A DNA stretch of 64,000 bases, from contig NZ_CP090145.1 in assembly GCF_023008245.1 (NCBI RefSeq), positions 930,001 to 994,000 on the forward strand. Direction: 5' to 3'. The notes beneath the pieces were generated by a model that had not been told where the DNA came from, did not search any database, and saw only the letters and a list, made by a program, of their open reading frames with translations. The stretch comes from Flavobacterium sediminilitoris. Its GTDB lineage: Bacteria > Bacteroidota > Bacteroidia > Flavobacteriales > Flavobacteriaceae. Of the stretch, positions 1 through 7,929 are shown piece after piece. The first letter of the stretch is position 1; each line of letters starts with the position of its first letter. The position numbers and the translations under genes are program-made.

Positions 1-16
1 AAAATAGAGAGTAATA

Positions 17-53
17 AAAAAGGATTTAAACTAATAGTTTAAATCCTTTTATT
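17..53. terminator. Terminator hairpin downstream of the propeller gene
   Basis: A near-perfect stem (AAAAGGATTTAAACT paired with AGTTTAAATCCTTTT around a short TA loop) lies just after the end of the minus-strand gene that stops at 65. The symmetric A/T flanks would let it work in both directions. Confidence 0.75.
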
Positions 54-64
54 GATTATAAATG

Positions 65-2863
65 TTATGCTTTCTTATTTTCAACAACTTCTAAATTCGT
101 GAAAACTGTTTCATTGCCTTTCTTTATATGAATACTATATTTAGCAGGAAGTACGTATTGTTTTCCATTTCTAGCTTTTTCAAACACTGCTTTTTTATCT
201 TTTTTCTTCCATTTAGCAATTACATCATCAGAAAGTGTATAGTCATAATTCACTAGGTTCAATCCTTTTTTTGCTGTTATTTTTTTAGAAAAAACAACAA
301 TTCCTTTTTCATTCTCTATAATCATTTCTACTTCTTCATTCGAATTAGAATAAAACCAAATTTCTGTTTTAGGCTCGTAAGGTTTTCCCCATTGACTCCA
401 ACTATTTCCCCATCGTTCTGATTTTTTTATCGAAGGTACTTCATAAACAAACAAAGATTTATTAAGAATATCTGATGTTAATTTTTGTAATTCATCAATT
501 CCAACTTTATATAAAGAACGACCATGTGTTCCTACGATTAATTCTTTTGCCTTAGGCTGAATAACTAAATCATGAACTGCTACATTTGGCATTTCAGAAG
601 AAAAATCTTCCCACGATTTTCCTTTGTTTAAAGAAACAAACAACCCATTGTCAGTACCTACAAACAATAGATTTTCGTTTTCTGTATCTTCTAAAATTAC
701 ATTGACTGGACTTTGCGGTAAATTAGCGCTTATATCTTGCCAAGTTATTCCATAATCATCAGACACATAAACATACGATTTAAAATCATCATTACGATAA
801 CCATTTAAAGTAACATATACCCTTTCTTTTTTAAAGGCAGAAGCTTTTACTCTTGAAACCCATAAATTTTGTGGTAAATTATTTGATATTTTTTGCCAAG
901 TTGCACCACCATCTTTTGAAACATGTATTAGTCCATCATCAGAACCAACATAGAAGAGCCCAAACTGAATCTTACTTTCAGAAAAAGAAGTAATTGTTCC
1001 AAAAGCAACATTTCCTTCAACAGCACCTTTCGTTAAGTCTGGTGATATTTTCTCCCACGTTTCTCCTTGATTCATTGATCGGTGTAAAAAATTAGATCCC
1101 ATATATAAAATATCTTGATTATGAGAAGATAATAAAATAGGTGTTTGCCAATTGAATCTTAATGGTTTTTCGTCTTTTTTTGCTTTTGGAGAGATAAAAT
1201 CCATTTTATTTTTTGATCTATCAATTCTGTAATAGTTTCCAAATTGATATCCTGTAAAAACGATATCTGGGTTCCTATTATCAATTTGTATTTGCATTCC
1301 ATCTCCTCCCATTAAACTTTCATAAGGGTATTTTCCGTCCTGATGCCAAGAAGTTGAAGGATAGTAATTATTATTTCCTACCCAAACACCATTATCCTGC
1401 AAGCCACCATAAACATTATAAGAATTATTATAATCTATATTAACAGCATAAAACTGTCCCACTGCATTATTATTACATTTTATCCAATGTTCACCATTAT
1501 CATAACTAATATTAATTCCTCCATCATTACCATTAATAATATGATTTGGATTTTTTGGATTAACCCAAGTTACATGATGATCTGCATGAACATTATCTTT
1601 ATTTATACTAACAATCGTTTTTCCTCCATCTTCTGAAAAAAGCAAAGGAACTCCTCCCATGTAAATTCTATTTTCATTACTAGGATCAACTGAAATAATA
1701 CCAAAGTAATACCCATAACTATAATACATATCATCTATAAAATCATCATGCGTTCTTTTCCATGACTTTCCTCCATCAATAGATTTATAAATTTCACAAC
1801 CTATAACTTCTGTCTCAAAAAGCGCTTTATTAGCATCTTGTAATACTTTTTTTACTTCAGATGGTTGCATTTCACCTTTTTCAACCCAATTTTTAATTGT
1901 TTGAGCTCTATATTTTTCTCTTAATCCATGCTTTTTTAAGTATGCATTAATCTCTTTATTTGATTTTTGAATAAAAACTTCACCAGGAGCACTAAACATT
2001 TCTGGCATTGGCAATTTTGATTTATCAGATATCGTCGATTGTGGTCTGTTATTTTGATTATCTAAAACTGCATAAATAACATTTTCATTAAAAGCAGCAA
2101 GCCCTATTCTACCAACACCCACGTTATTTGGAAAACCACTTTCCTTAGTTGAAATTAATTTCCAAGTGCTTCCAGCATCCTCACTTTTATAAATTCCAGA
2201 ACTTTCTCCATTCCCTTTAAAATTCCATGCTTTACGCTCTCTTTCCCAAGCTGCTGCATACATTATATTAGAATTATTTGGAGCTACTGAAAGGTCAATT
2301 ATTCCAGTATCTTTATTAATAAATAATGCTTTTTTCCAAGTTTTTCCACCATCAATGGTTTTAAAAACACCTCTTTCATCATTTGAAGTATATAAATGAC
2401 CTAGAGCAGCAACTACAATTTCATTATTATTTTTTGGATTAACCCAAATTCTACTAATATGATGACTATCTTGCAAACCAATATTCGTCCATGTTTTCCC
2501 TTTATCAGTTGATTTTAAGACTCCTATCCCTGCATAAGACGAACGAGATGAATTTACTTCACCAGTTCCAACCCAAATTGTTCCAGTTTTCCAATCTACC
2601 GTTACTGATCCACAATTTTGCGTTAATGCTTCATCCATAACAGGTTCAAAACTCATCCCATTATTTTTAGTATACCATAGTCCACCCGAAGCATACGCTG
2701 CATAAAACTCAGTAGGATTTTCCGGATTCACAGCTAAGTCAACTATTCTACCGCTCATTATAGTAGGACCAATACTTTTGAGTTCTACATCAGAAAACAT
2801 ATCGGTTTGCGCCCAAATAAAACTTTGGAAAACAAGAAACAAGAGTACTATTTTATTCTTCAT
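65..2863 (-). CDS. Secreted BNR/sortilin-type beta-propeller protein
   Basis: 932-residue exported protein. The N-terminus (MKNKIVLLFLVFQSFIWAQ) is a signal peptide with likely cleavage after WA-Q. The rest holds many BNR/Asp-box style repeats (S-x-D-x-G-x-x-W, for example KSTDKGKTW, KTIDGGKTW, KSEDAGSTW, YVSDDYGITW), the pattern of VPS10/sortilin-like WD40/YVTN/BNR propeller proteins often annotated as glycosyl hydrolases in Bacteroidota. A C-terminal region of about 120 residues without repeats looks like an immunoglobulin-like extension; no clear T9SS sorting domain is visible. Family members are periplasmic or surface proteins of uncertain substrate, so an enzymatic function cannot be read from the sequence. 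The start codon touches the divergent regulator region, so both genes share the short intergenic control DNA. Length is normal for the family. Confidence 0.8.
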   Translation of the reverse strand: MKNKIVLLFLVFQSFIWAQTDMFSDVELKSIGPTIMSGRIVDLAVNPENPTEFYAAYASGGLWYTKNNGMSFEPVMDEALTQNCGSVTVDWKTGTIWVGTGEVNSSRSSYAGIGVLKSTDKGKTWTNIGLQDSHHISRIWVNPKNNNEIVVAALGHLYTSNDERGVFKTIDGGKTWKKALFINKDTGIIDLSVAPNNSNIMYAAAWERERKAWNFKGNGESSGIYKSEDAGSTWKLISTKESGFPNNVGVGRIGLAAFNENVIYAVLDNQNNRPQSTISDKSKLPMPEMFSAPGEVFIQKSNKEINAYLKKHGLREKYRAQTIKNWVEKGEMQPSEVKKVLQDANKALFETEVIGCEIYKSIDGGKSWKRTHDDFIDDMYYSYGYYFGIISVDPSNENRIYMGGVPLLFSEDGGKTIVSINKDNVHADHHVTWVNPKNPNHIINGNDGGINISYDNGEHWIKCNNNAVGQFYAVNIDYNNSYNVYGGLQDNGVWVGNNNYYPSTSWHQDGKYPYESLMGGDGMQIQIDNRNPDIVFTGYQFGNYYRIDRSKNKMDFISPKAKKDEKPLRFNWQTPILLSSHNQDILYMGSNFLHRSMNQGETWEKISPDLTKGAVEGNVAFGTITSFSESKIQFGLFYVGSDDGLIHVSKDGGATWQKISNNLPQNLWVSRVKASAFKKERVYVTLNGYRNDDFKSYVYVSDDYGITWQDISANLPQSPVNVILEDTENENLLFVGTDNGLFVSLNKGKSWEDFSSEMPNVAVHDLVIQPKAKELIVGTHGRSLYKVGIDELQKLTSDILNKSLFVYEVPSIKKSERWGNSWSQWGKPYEPKTEIWFYSNSNEEVEMIIENEKGIVVFSKKITAKKGLNLVNYDYTLSDDVIAKWKKKDKKAVFEKARNGKQYVLPAKYSIHIKKGNETVFTNLEVVENKKA

Positions 2864-2951
2864 TGATTATTTTTTTGCTGAAAAATACTCAATATAAAAA
2901 GCGTTACAAAATTTTTATTTTCATTTTAACATCTTTCTTTTTTTATCTTTT

Positions 2952-2959
2952 TAATTTTG
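2952..2959 (+). promoter_or_regulatory. Bacteroidota -7 promoter box TAATTTTG
   Basis: TAATTTTG matches the TAnnTTTG -7 consensus and lies 24 bases before the ATG at 2983. It argues that the regulator starts at 2983 and not at the upstream in-frame ATG at 2863. Confidence 0.55.
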
Positions 2960-2982
2960 AAAGTTTATTACCCGCATTTACA

Positions 2983-3573
2983 ATGAAAATTAAAAAGACA
3001 ACAAACAGCTTAGTATCTTACATAAAATTGTTTATTGATAATGATATTTTTGAAAAAGACATTTTAAATGCCGCATCTCTATTCTCTAATATCCTATTAA
3101 ATAAAAATAATTTTTTAGTAAAAGAAAACGATATTTGCAACTATTTTTGTTTTATAGAAAATGGCATTTTACAACATTCTATTACCGTTTTAAACGAGGA
3201 AAAAACAAGTTATTTGGCTTTAAAAAATTCAGTTACTACTTCATTAAGTAGTTTCTTAAATAAAGTTCCTTCTCGAAAAAGCATTAAAGCAATTTCAGAT
3301 TGTAACTTATGGGTTATAGATTTTGAAACTTTTAGCGATTTAGTAAAAAATAACAAAGGGTTTAATCAGTTTTATTCCAAATTAATTGAAAAACAAATTT
3401 GTTTGATTGACGATTACCGAATTGATTTATTAACTTTAACTCCCGAAGAGCGTTATAAAAAGCTATTAGTAAACGAAACAAAACTATTACAAGAAGTTCC
3501 TTTACACTATTTAGCTTCTTTTTTAGGGATTTCAACTCGTCATATGAGTAGAATTCGAAAAAACATAAAATAG
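2983..3573 (+). CDS. Crp/Fnr-family-like transcriptional regulator
   Basis: About 196 residues if started at the ATG at 2983, chosen because a TAnnTTTG promoter box sits inside the longer frame that opens at 2863. Residues about 15-130 resemble a cyclic-nucleotide-binding beta-roll (FVKENDICNYFCFIENGILQ, then a segment on SLSSFLNK), and the C-terminus carries a helix-turn-helix (YLASFLGISTRHMSRIRK). This is the usual make-up of Bacteroidota Crp/Fnr-like regulators, which generally lack confirmed cAMP ligands. It is divergent from the propeller gene and upstream of pepP; the target is unknown. Confidence 0.75.
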   Translation: MKIKKTTNSLVSYIKLFIDNDIFEKDILNAASLFSNILLNKNNFLVKENDICNYFCFIENGILQHSITVLNEEKTSYLALKNSVTTSLSSFLNKVPSRKSIKAISDCNLWVIDFETFSDLVKNNKGFNQFYSKLIEKQICLIDDYRIDLLTLTPEERYKKLLVNETKLLQEVPLHYLASFLGISTRHMSRIRKNIK

Positions 3574-3609
3574 CGCCATTTGGCTATAACACTTAATATA
3601 AATAGTTTT

Positions 3610-3617
3610 TAATTTTG
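3610..3617 (+). promoter_or_regulatory. -7 promoter box for pepP (TAATTTTG)
   Basis: TAATTTTG matches TAnnTTTG and stands 23 bases ahead of the ATG at 3641. No good -33 TTTG at the usual spacing is seen. Confidence 0.55.
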
Positions 3618-3640
3618 AAGAATAATAAAACCAAATTAGC

Positions 3641-4933
3641 ATGAAATACCATCAAATAGATCGAGATTTATTCATAAAGAATCGTAAAAAATTTGTTTCA
3701 CAAATGAAACCTAATAGTGTTGCAATATTTAATTCTAATGATATTTATCCAGTAAGTGCAGATAGTACACTTCCTTTTGCCCAACACAGAGATATCTTCT
3801 ACCTTAGCGGTGTTGATCAAGAAGAAAGTGTTTTACTTCTTTTCCCAGATGCTCCATACGAAAATTTAAAAGAAATTTTATTCTTAAAAGAGACAAATGA
3901 ACACATTGCTGTTTGGGAAGGTGAAAAATTAACAAAAGAACGCGCTTTTGAAGTTAGTGGAATTAAAACCGTAATTTGGTTACAAGATTTCCATAAAACA
4001 TTAAAAGAAATTATGGCTTATGCTGAAACTATGTATATTAATACAAATGAGCATTATCGTGCAACTATTGAGACTGAAACTCGTGAAGCTCGTTTTGTAA
4101 AATGGTGGAAAGAAAATTATCCAGGTCATAAAGTTGAAAAATCAAATCCTATTCTACAACGTATTCGTTCTATAAAAGAAAGCGAAGAATTAGATTTAAT
4201 TCAAAAAGCATGTGATCTTACAGAAAAAGGGTTTAGAAGAATCTTGAATTTTGTAAAACCAAATGTAATGGAATATGAAATTGAAGCCGAATTTGCACAT
4301 GAATTTTTAAGAAACCGTTCTAAAGGTTTTGCTTACACTCCAATTATTGCTTCAGGAAACAATGCTAATGTTTTACATTATATTGAAAACAATCAGCAAT
4401 GCCATGATGGTGATTTGTTATTACTTGATGTAGGAGCAGAATATGCTAATTATTCTAGTGATATGACAAGAACGATTCCTGTTTCTGGAAAGTTTAATGA
4501 CCGACAAAAAGCTGTCTATAATGCTGTTTTAAAAGTAAAAAATGAAGCTACAAAAATGCTTGTTCCTGGTACATTATGGAAACAATATCATATTGAAGTT
4601 GGAAAACTAATGACTTCCGAATTATTAAGTTTAGGCTTATTAGACAAAGCTGATGTGCAAAACGAGAATCCAGATTGGCCAGCTTATAAAAAATATTTCA
4701 TGCATGGAACTTCTCACCACATGGGATTAGATACACACGATTATGGTTTATTATATGAACCAATGCAAGCTAATATGGTTTTCACCGTAGAACCTGGTAT
4801 TTATATTCCGAAAGAAGGTTTTGGTATCCGTTTAGAAGATGATGTTGTAATTCAATCTTCTGGCGAACCTTTTAATCTAATGCGCAATATTCCTATTGAA
4901 GTAGATGAAATTGAATCAATAATGAATAGTTAA
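3641..4933 (+). CDS. pepP: Xaa-Pro aminopeptidase (M24B)
   Basis: Cleaves the N-terminal residue from peptides with proline at position 2; cytosolic, two-metal (Mn) pita-bread enzyme. The N-terminal creatinase-like domain (about 1-170, with FYLSGVDQEE) precedes the catalytic domain. The metal ligands are visible: Asp about 263 and Asp about 274 in DVGAEYANYSSDMTR, His about 355 and its HH partner in HGTSHHMGLDTHD, Glu about 384 in VEPGIY, and a final Glu in RLEDDVV. The length of 430 fits aminopeptidase P. The gene stands alone with its own promoter and terminator. Confidence 0.92.
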   Translation: MKYHQIDRDLFIKNRKKFVSQMKPNSVAIFNSNDIYPVSADSTLPFAQHRDIFYLSGVDQEESVLLLFPDAPYENLKEILFLKETNEHIAVWEGEKLTKERAFEVSGIKTVIWLQDFHKTLKEIMAYAETMYINTNEHYRATIETETREARFVKWWKENYPGHKVEKSNPILQRIRSIKESEELDLIQKACDLTEKGFRRILNFVKPNVMEYEIEAEFAHEFLRNRSKGFAYTPIIASGNNANVLHYIENNQQCHDGDLLLLDVGAEYANYSSDMTRTIPVSGKFNDRQKAVYNAVLKVKNEATKMLVPGTLWKQYHIEVGKLMTSELLSLGLLDKADVQNENPDWPAYKKYFMHGTSHHMGLDTHDYGLLYEPMQANMVFTVEPGIYIPKEGFGIRLEDDVVIQSSGEPFNLMRNIPIEVDEIESIMNS

Positions 4934-4960
4934 AAGCAATCGATTTCTAATGATTAATTT

Positions 4961-4995
4961 AAAAATAGCGACTTATAATTGTGAGTCGCTATTTT
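4961..4995 (+). terminator. Terminator after pepP
   Basis: ATAGCGACT and AGTCGCTAT form a stem around a 10-base loop, followed by a T-rich run. It closes the pepP unit just before the toxin region begins. Confidence 0.75.
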
Positions 4996-5050
4996 GTTAT
5001 AACCTCTTGTGAAACTAAATTTATTTCTATTCTTAATTTTCTAATTATTT

Positions 5051-5460
5051 AAATATTTTCTTATATTTGAGATATAGAAACGTTCTTACATTTAGAAACA
5101 AAAGAGACTATTTTAGGCTAAAAAAATGTCAAAAAAAACGAGAAAGTGCTATTTTTAGATACTTTTAATCTGGCATTAAGTATCAATATCATTAGTACTT
5201 AGCAAGTTTTGACTACTATCCTTTTGGTCAATTGCTGCCTGGTAGGCATGGTTCAAGCAATAGCTACAGATACGGCTTCCAAGGACAAGAAAAAGATGAT
5301 GAACTAAAAGGGGAAGGAAACTCGTTGAATTATACGTTTAGAATGCACGACCCGAGAGTGGGTAGGTTTTTTGCTGTGGATCCTTTGACGAAAGAATATC
5401 CTGAATTAACACCTTATCAATTTGCAAGTAATAGTGTTATTGATATGGTTGAGATAGAAG
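5051..5460 (+). repeat. Left arm of the RHS-region inverted repeat
   Basis: Bases 5051-5226 are nearly identical to the reverse complement of 24470-24645. They share the AT-rich block that begins AAATATTTTCTTATATTTGA and a non-coding stretch ending in the codons for DYYPFG. Similarity continues through the RHS core coding sequence to about 5460. The outer edge lies between the pepP terminator and the tip. Confidence 0.85.
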
Positions 5461-6320
5461 GACTTGAGGGTGGATGGATTGTTGGTAGTCAAGGTCAAGT
5501 TCAATATGCTGCGTTAGGGCCTGTAAATGATAGGTATTTTAATTGGTTTTTTGATGCATACAGTTCAGCAAGTTTAAATATACAGCAACCATCAAGTTTT
5601 AATACTTTAAGAGCATATGCTAGAACACCCTCAGTACAAGTTCCTCAAGCGCAAGTTCGTGAGGTTACTATTGAATCTCACCAGAAACAACATTCAAATC
5701 ATTATTTGGCAGCACACGACCCTTTTATGAAAGGAATTGGGGGTGGGTTGTTAGCAGGTTCTACTGGCTTTGTGTTTTTAGAAGGTTATGCTGCATATTC
5801 TGCATGGTTTGGAACAACAGCATTTGCTGAAACGGTGACGGGATCTGGTTGGATACCTGCTTTACAGAGTCAATTTGCTGTTAATACATTTAGAACGGCA
5901 GTTGTAGGAGGAGGTGCAGAAATTACATCACAATATGCGTTTAAAACTTTTGTATATAATGATTTTTCACTTGGAGGATTTGATTATGGTGATATTTGTA
6001 TGGCTACTTTAACAGGAGGTAAAGGAGGTTTGTTTATTAGGTCATTTACAAATATAAAAGCAGAAGATGGGTTTTCAGTAAATAGTCTTGAAGATACTAC
6101 TATTAATTATACTTTTGGAAGAGTTAGTTCCAAAATTAATAGTTCTATTTCAACTAGAGCAGCTCCTCTTTTTAGCACCTCTGCTATGGGAGCTTACCTA
6201 GAAGCTTCTTCGCAGGCAATGACTAAAGCTATGACCAAAATGGTCAAACAAGGTTTGACACCAAGTTTTATGAAAAAGGAAGAAAAACGGAAAGAATATG
6301 ATTTTAATAGGTCTTTATAA
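5196..6320 (+). CDS. Orphan RHS tip D: core stub plus unknown C-terminal toxin-like domain
   Basis: This is the 3' end of an RHS-repeat gene without its long upstream repeats. The open frame begins after a stop at 5193; a TTG at 5232 is the only near start, so translation is doubtful. It reads DYYPFGQLLPGRHG, YGFQGQEKDDELKG and MHDPRVGRFFAVDPL, the RHS-associated core that precedes polymorphic toxin tips. Beyond that, residues about 85-360 are variable and include glycine-rich hydrophobic stretches (KGIGGGLLAGSTGFVFLEG). I do not recognise the tip fold; a membrane-acting toxin is only a guess. A small membrane protein gene overlaps its 3' end, the usual place for immunity. Compared with the other tips its core carries no internal stop. 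Confidence 0.7.
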   Translation, partial: YLASFDYYPFGQLLPGRHGSSNSYRYGFQGQEKDDELKGEGNSLNYTFRMHDPRVGRFFAVDPLTKEYPELTPYQFASNSVIDMVEIEGLEGGWIVGSQGQVQYAALGPVNDRYFNWFFDAYSSASLNIQQPSSFNTLRAYARTPSVQVPQAQVREVTIESHQKQHSNHYLAAHDPFMKGIGGGLLAGSTGFVFLEGYAAYSAWFGTTAFAETVTGSGWIPALQSQFAVNTFRTAVVGGGAEITSQYAFKTFVYNDFSLGGFDYGDICMATLTGGKGGLFIRSFTNIKAEDGFSVNSLEDTTINYTFGRVSSKINSSISTRAAPLFSTSAMGAYLEASSQAMTKAMTKMVKQGLTPSFMKKEEKRKEYDFNRSL

Positions 6321-6651
6321 AAAATATTGGCAACCAATTCTTGTTTTCTCTATTTTAATCGGTTTGTTATATTTATCAAAAAGATATGACGAATCAAGAG
6401 AAAAGATAGTGCTGACGGCTAAAATATCAGATATCCAGAGGGATTTTAATTTGAATTATTATTATAGGTATAAATTTAGATACAAGAATAAGTTTTATTA
6501 TAGTTCAAAATATGATGATGATGCAAACGAAGAATATATAGGTGAGTGTTTTGAAGTTTTAGTTTATATTGATAACCCTAACAGAAGTGAATTGCTTATA
6601 GAAAATAGAGTTGATTGTGCGTTATATAAGAAAACATTGTTGTCTGATTAA
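6298..6651 (+). CDS. Candidate immunity protein of RHS tip D
   Basis: 117 residues, overlapping the RHS tip by 23 bases in another frame, which implies translational coupling. A single transmembrane helix (about residues 13-27, PILVFSILIGLLYLS) precedes a soluble domain with the pattern NYYYRYKFRYKNKFYY and a conserved late Cys. The layout and the YY-x-Y-x-Y-x-KN pattern resemble the 110-residue protein at 23017-23349 beside tip A, which suggests related immunity proteins facing the periplasm. No known family was recognised. The position directly after a toxin tip is the main evidence for its role. Confidence 0.6.
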   Translation: MILIGLYKKYWQPILVFSILIGLLYLSKRYDESREKIVLTAKISDIQRDFNLNYYYRYKFRYKNKFYYSSKYDDDANEEYIGECFEVLVYIDNPNRSELLIENRVDCALYKKTLLSD

Positions 6652-6656
6652 CGAAC

Positions 6657-6723
6657 TCCAGGCTGGTGCGAGCGTCTCTAAATAATCGGCATCGCTACCG
6701 CGAGCTTCTAGCTCGTGGACACA
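6657..6723 (-). repeat. GC-rich palindromic cassette repeat, copy 1 (inverted)
   Basis: On the minus strand it reads GTCCACGAGCTAGAAGCTCG, then GGTAGCGATGCCGATTATTT, then AGAGACGCTCGCACCAGCC. It matches copies at 18565, 21445 and 22959. It contains an inner palindrome GAGCT-AGA-AGCTC and outer arms CGAGC/GCTCG. It follows the immunity gene of tip D. Confidence 0.85.
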
Positions 6724-6734
6724 AAGAATAAAAT

Positions 6735-6772
6735 AACAAAAGCAACTTTTAAAAGAGTTGCTTTTGTTGTTT
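6735..6772 (+). terminator. Terminator hairpin of tip D cassette
   Basis: ACAAAAGCAACTTTT pairs with AAAAGAGTTGCTTTTGT and is followed by a T run. The same hairpin type accompanies the repeat copies at 21.4 and 22.9 kb. Confidence 0.7.
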
Positions 6773-6792
6773 TTTAGTGTAGGTGTAAGTTC

Positions 6793-7005
6793 TTAAGAAA
6801 ACTGTTTTTGAATATCTTTTTGAAAGACAAAAGCTTTAAGCATGGTTTTAATACTATTTATTTCTTCTTGATTTAAATATTGTATTTTATGAAAAAGCTG
6901 TAAAAGTTTATTCCCACTCCCAGCGAATCTTTCACTCGACAGAGTTATAAACCTAAATAATAAACGTTTTACTAAAGGCTTATAAATATAAAAACAGAAT
7001 ACCAT
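6793..7005 (-). pseudogene. C-terminal remnant, possibly of an XRE-type regulator
   Basis: A 70-residue frame whose last half (NKLLQLFHKIQYL then EEINSIKTMLKAFVFQK) has the helical pattern seen at the C-terminus of small XRE-type helix-turn-helix regulators. No DNA-binding domain remains, and the first 25 residues look like random read-in. It lies between two cassette-type repeats, so it is probably debris of an insertion or deletion. Function is unlikely; identification is tentative. Confidence 0.3.
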
Positions 7006-7079
7006 TTTAGTTTGATGTTCTGTTTTTGGTTTTAATATTGTAGATTTTATTTTTTTTCCTAGCTTACCAGAAAAATTCT

Positions 7080-7150
7080 AAGTAAAACGCACGCGCTCTA
7101 CGATGGTCTGCTCCACCGAACCACTAGTTAGGTTTTCTGATCTCGTAGCA
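7080..7150. other. GC-rich non-coding block before the sodA terminator
   Basis: The stretch stands out in base composition from its AT-rich surroundings and has no open frame. It shares only short words with the 60-bp cassette repeat, so it may be an unrelated or highly decayed repeat. Confidence 0.35.
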
Positions 7151-7200
7151 CAATATAAAAAGACAAAGTCACATTAATGTGACTTTGTCTTTTTATATTG
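7151..7200. terminator. 50-bp perfect palindrome, terminator of sodA
   Basis: Both arms are CAATATAAAAAGACAAAGTC plus ACATT and its exact complement, so the palindrome has no mismatch and no true loop. Transcribed from sodA it forms a strong hairpin with a U tract. Confidence 0.8.
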
Positions 7201-7214
7201 ATTTTAAGAAAATC

Positions 7215-7823
7215 TTATTTTTCAACAGCAAATCGTCTAGTAACTTCAGTCCAATTAACAACATTAAAAAAAGCTTCAACATAGTCTGGTCTTCTGTTTT
7301 GATAATTAAGATAGTAAGCATGTTCCCATACATCAAGTCCTAGAATAGGAGTTCCTTCACACCCTATTCCTGTCATTAAAGGATTGTCTTGATTTGCAGA
7401 ACTACACACTTCTAACTTTCCTCCTTTATGAATACACAACCAAGCCCATCCAGATCCAAAACGAGTTGCAGCCGCTTTTGAAAATTCAGCTTTAAAAGCA
7501 TCAAAAGACCCAAAAGATTCGTCAATTGCAGCAGCTAATTCTCCAGAAGGTTTTCCTCCTCCATCAGGAGACATTACAGTCCAGAATAAATTATGATTAT
7601 AAAAACCACCACCATTATTTCTAACAGCTCCGTTGTTTAAATCTAAATTTAAAAGAATGTTCTCAATTGTTTTTCCTTCTAAATCTGTTCCTGCAATTGC
7701 ATTATTCAGATTTGTTGTGTAAGCATTATGATGTTTTGTATGGTGTATTTCCATTGTTCTTGCATCAATATGTGGTTCCAATGCATCGTATGCATATGGT
7801 AATTTTGGTAATTCAAATGCCAT
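7215..7823 (-). CDS. sodA: Fe/Mn superoxide dismutase
   Basis: Converts superoxide to oxygen and hydrogen peroxide in the cytosol. The 202 residues cover both the N-terminal helical hairpin and the C-terminal alpha/beta domain. All four metal ligands are visible: His27 in [12 protein letters not shown], the His of FYNHNLFW, and Asp and His of DVWEHAYY. Sequence alone does not settle Fe versus Mn. No signal peptide is present. A TAnnTTTG box on the minus strand at 7856-7863 lies about 33 bases upstream, and the gene ends at a long palindromic terminator, so it is a single-gene unit. Confidence 0.95.
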   Translation of the reverse strand: MAFELPKLPYAYDALEPHIDARTMEIHHTKHHNAYTTNLNNAIAGTDLEGKTIENILLNLDLNNGAVRNNGGGFYNHNLFWTVMSPDGGGKPSGELAAAIDESFGSFDAFKAEFSKAAATRFGSGWAWLCIHKGGKLEVCSSANQDNPLMTGIGCEGTPILGLDVWEHAYYLNYQNRRPDYVEAFFNVVNWTEVTRRFAVEK

Positions 7824-7855
7824 GATATTATTTTTATGATTAGTATTAGTGATTC

Positions 7856-7877
7856 CAAATTTATAAATTTAACTTTG
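7856..7877. promoter_or_regulatory. Divergent promoters for sodA and the AddA-like gene
   Basis: TAAATTTG on the minus strand (7856-7863) faces sodA, and TAACTTTG on the plus strand (7870-7877) faces the helicase-nuclease gene. Both match TAnnTTTG and lie 33 and 52 bases from the start codons. Confidence 0.55.
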
Positions 7878-7929
7878 GAATAAAAAATAGATTGTTCTTA
7901 TAGAACCATAATTAAGACAAATATAACAT

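Noticed and set aside
5232..5234. TTG as true start of the tip D gene
   Set aside because: It lies in the middle of the conserved RHS core (DYYPFGQLLPG), so it is simply an internal Leu codon of a truncated frame.
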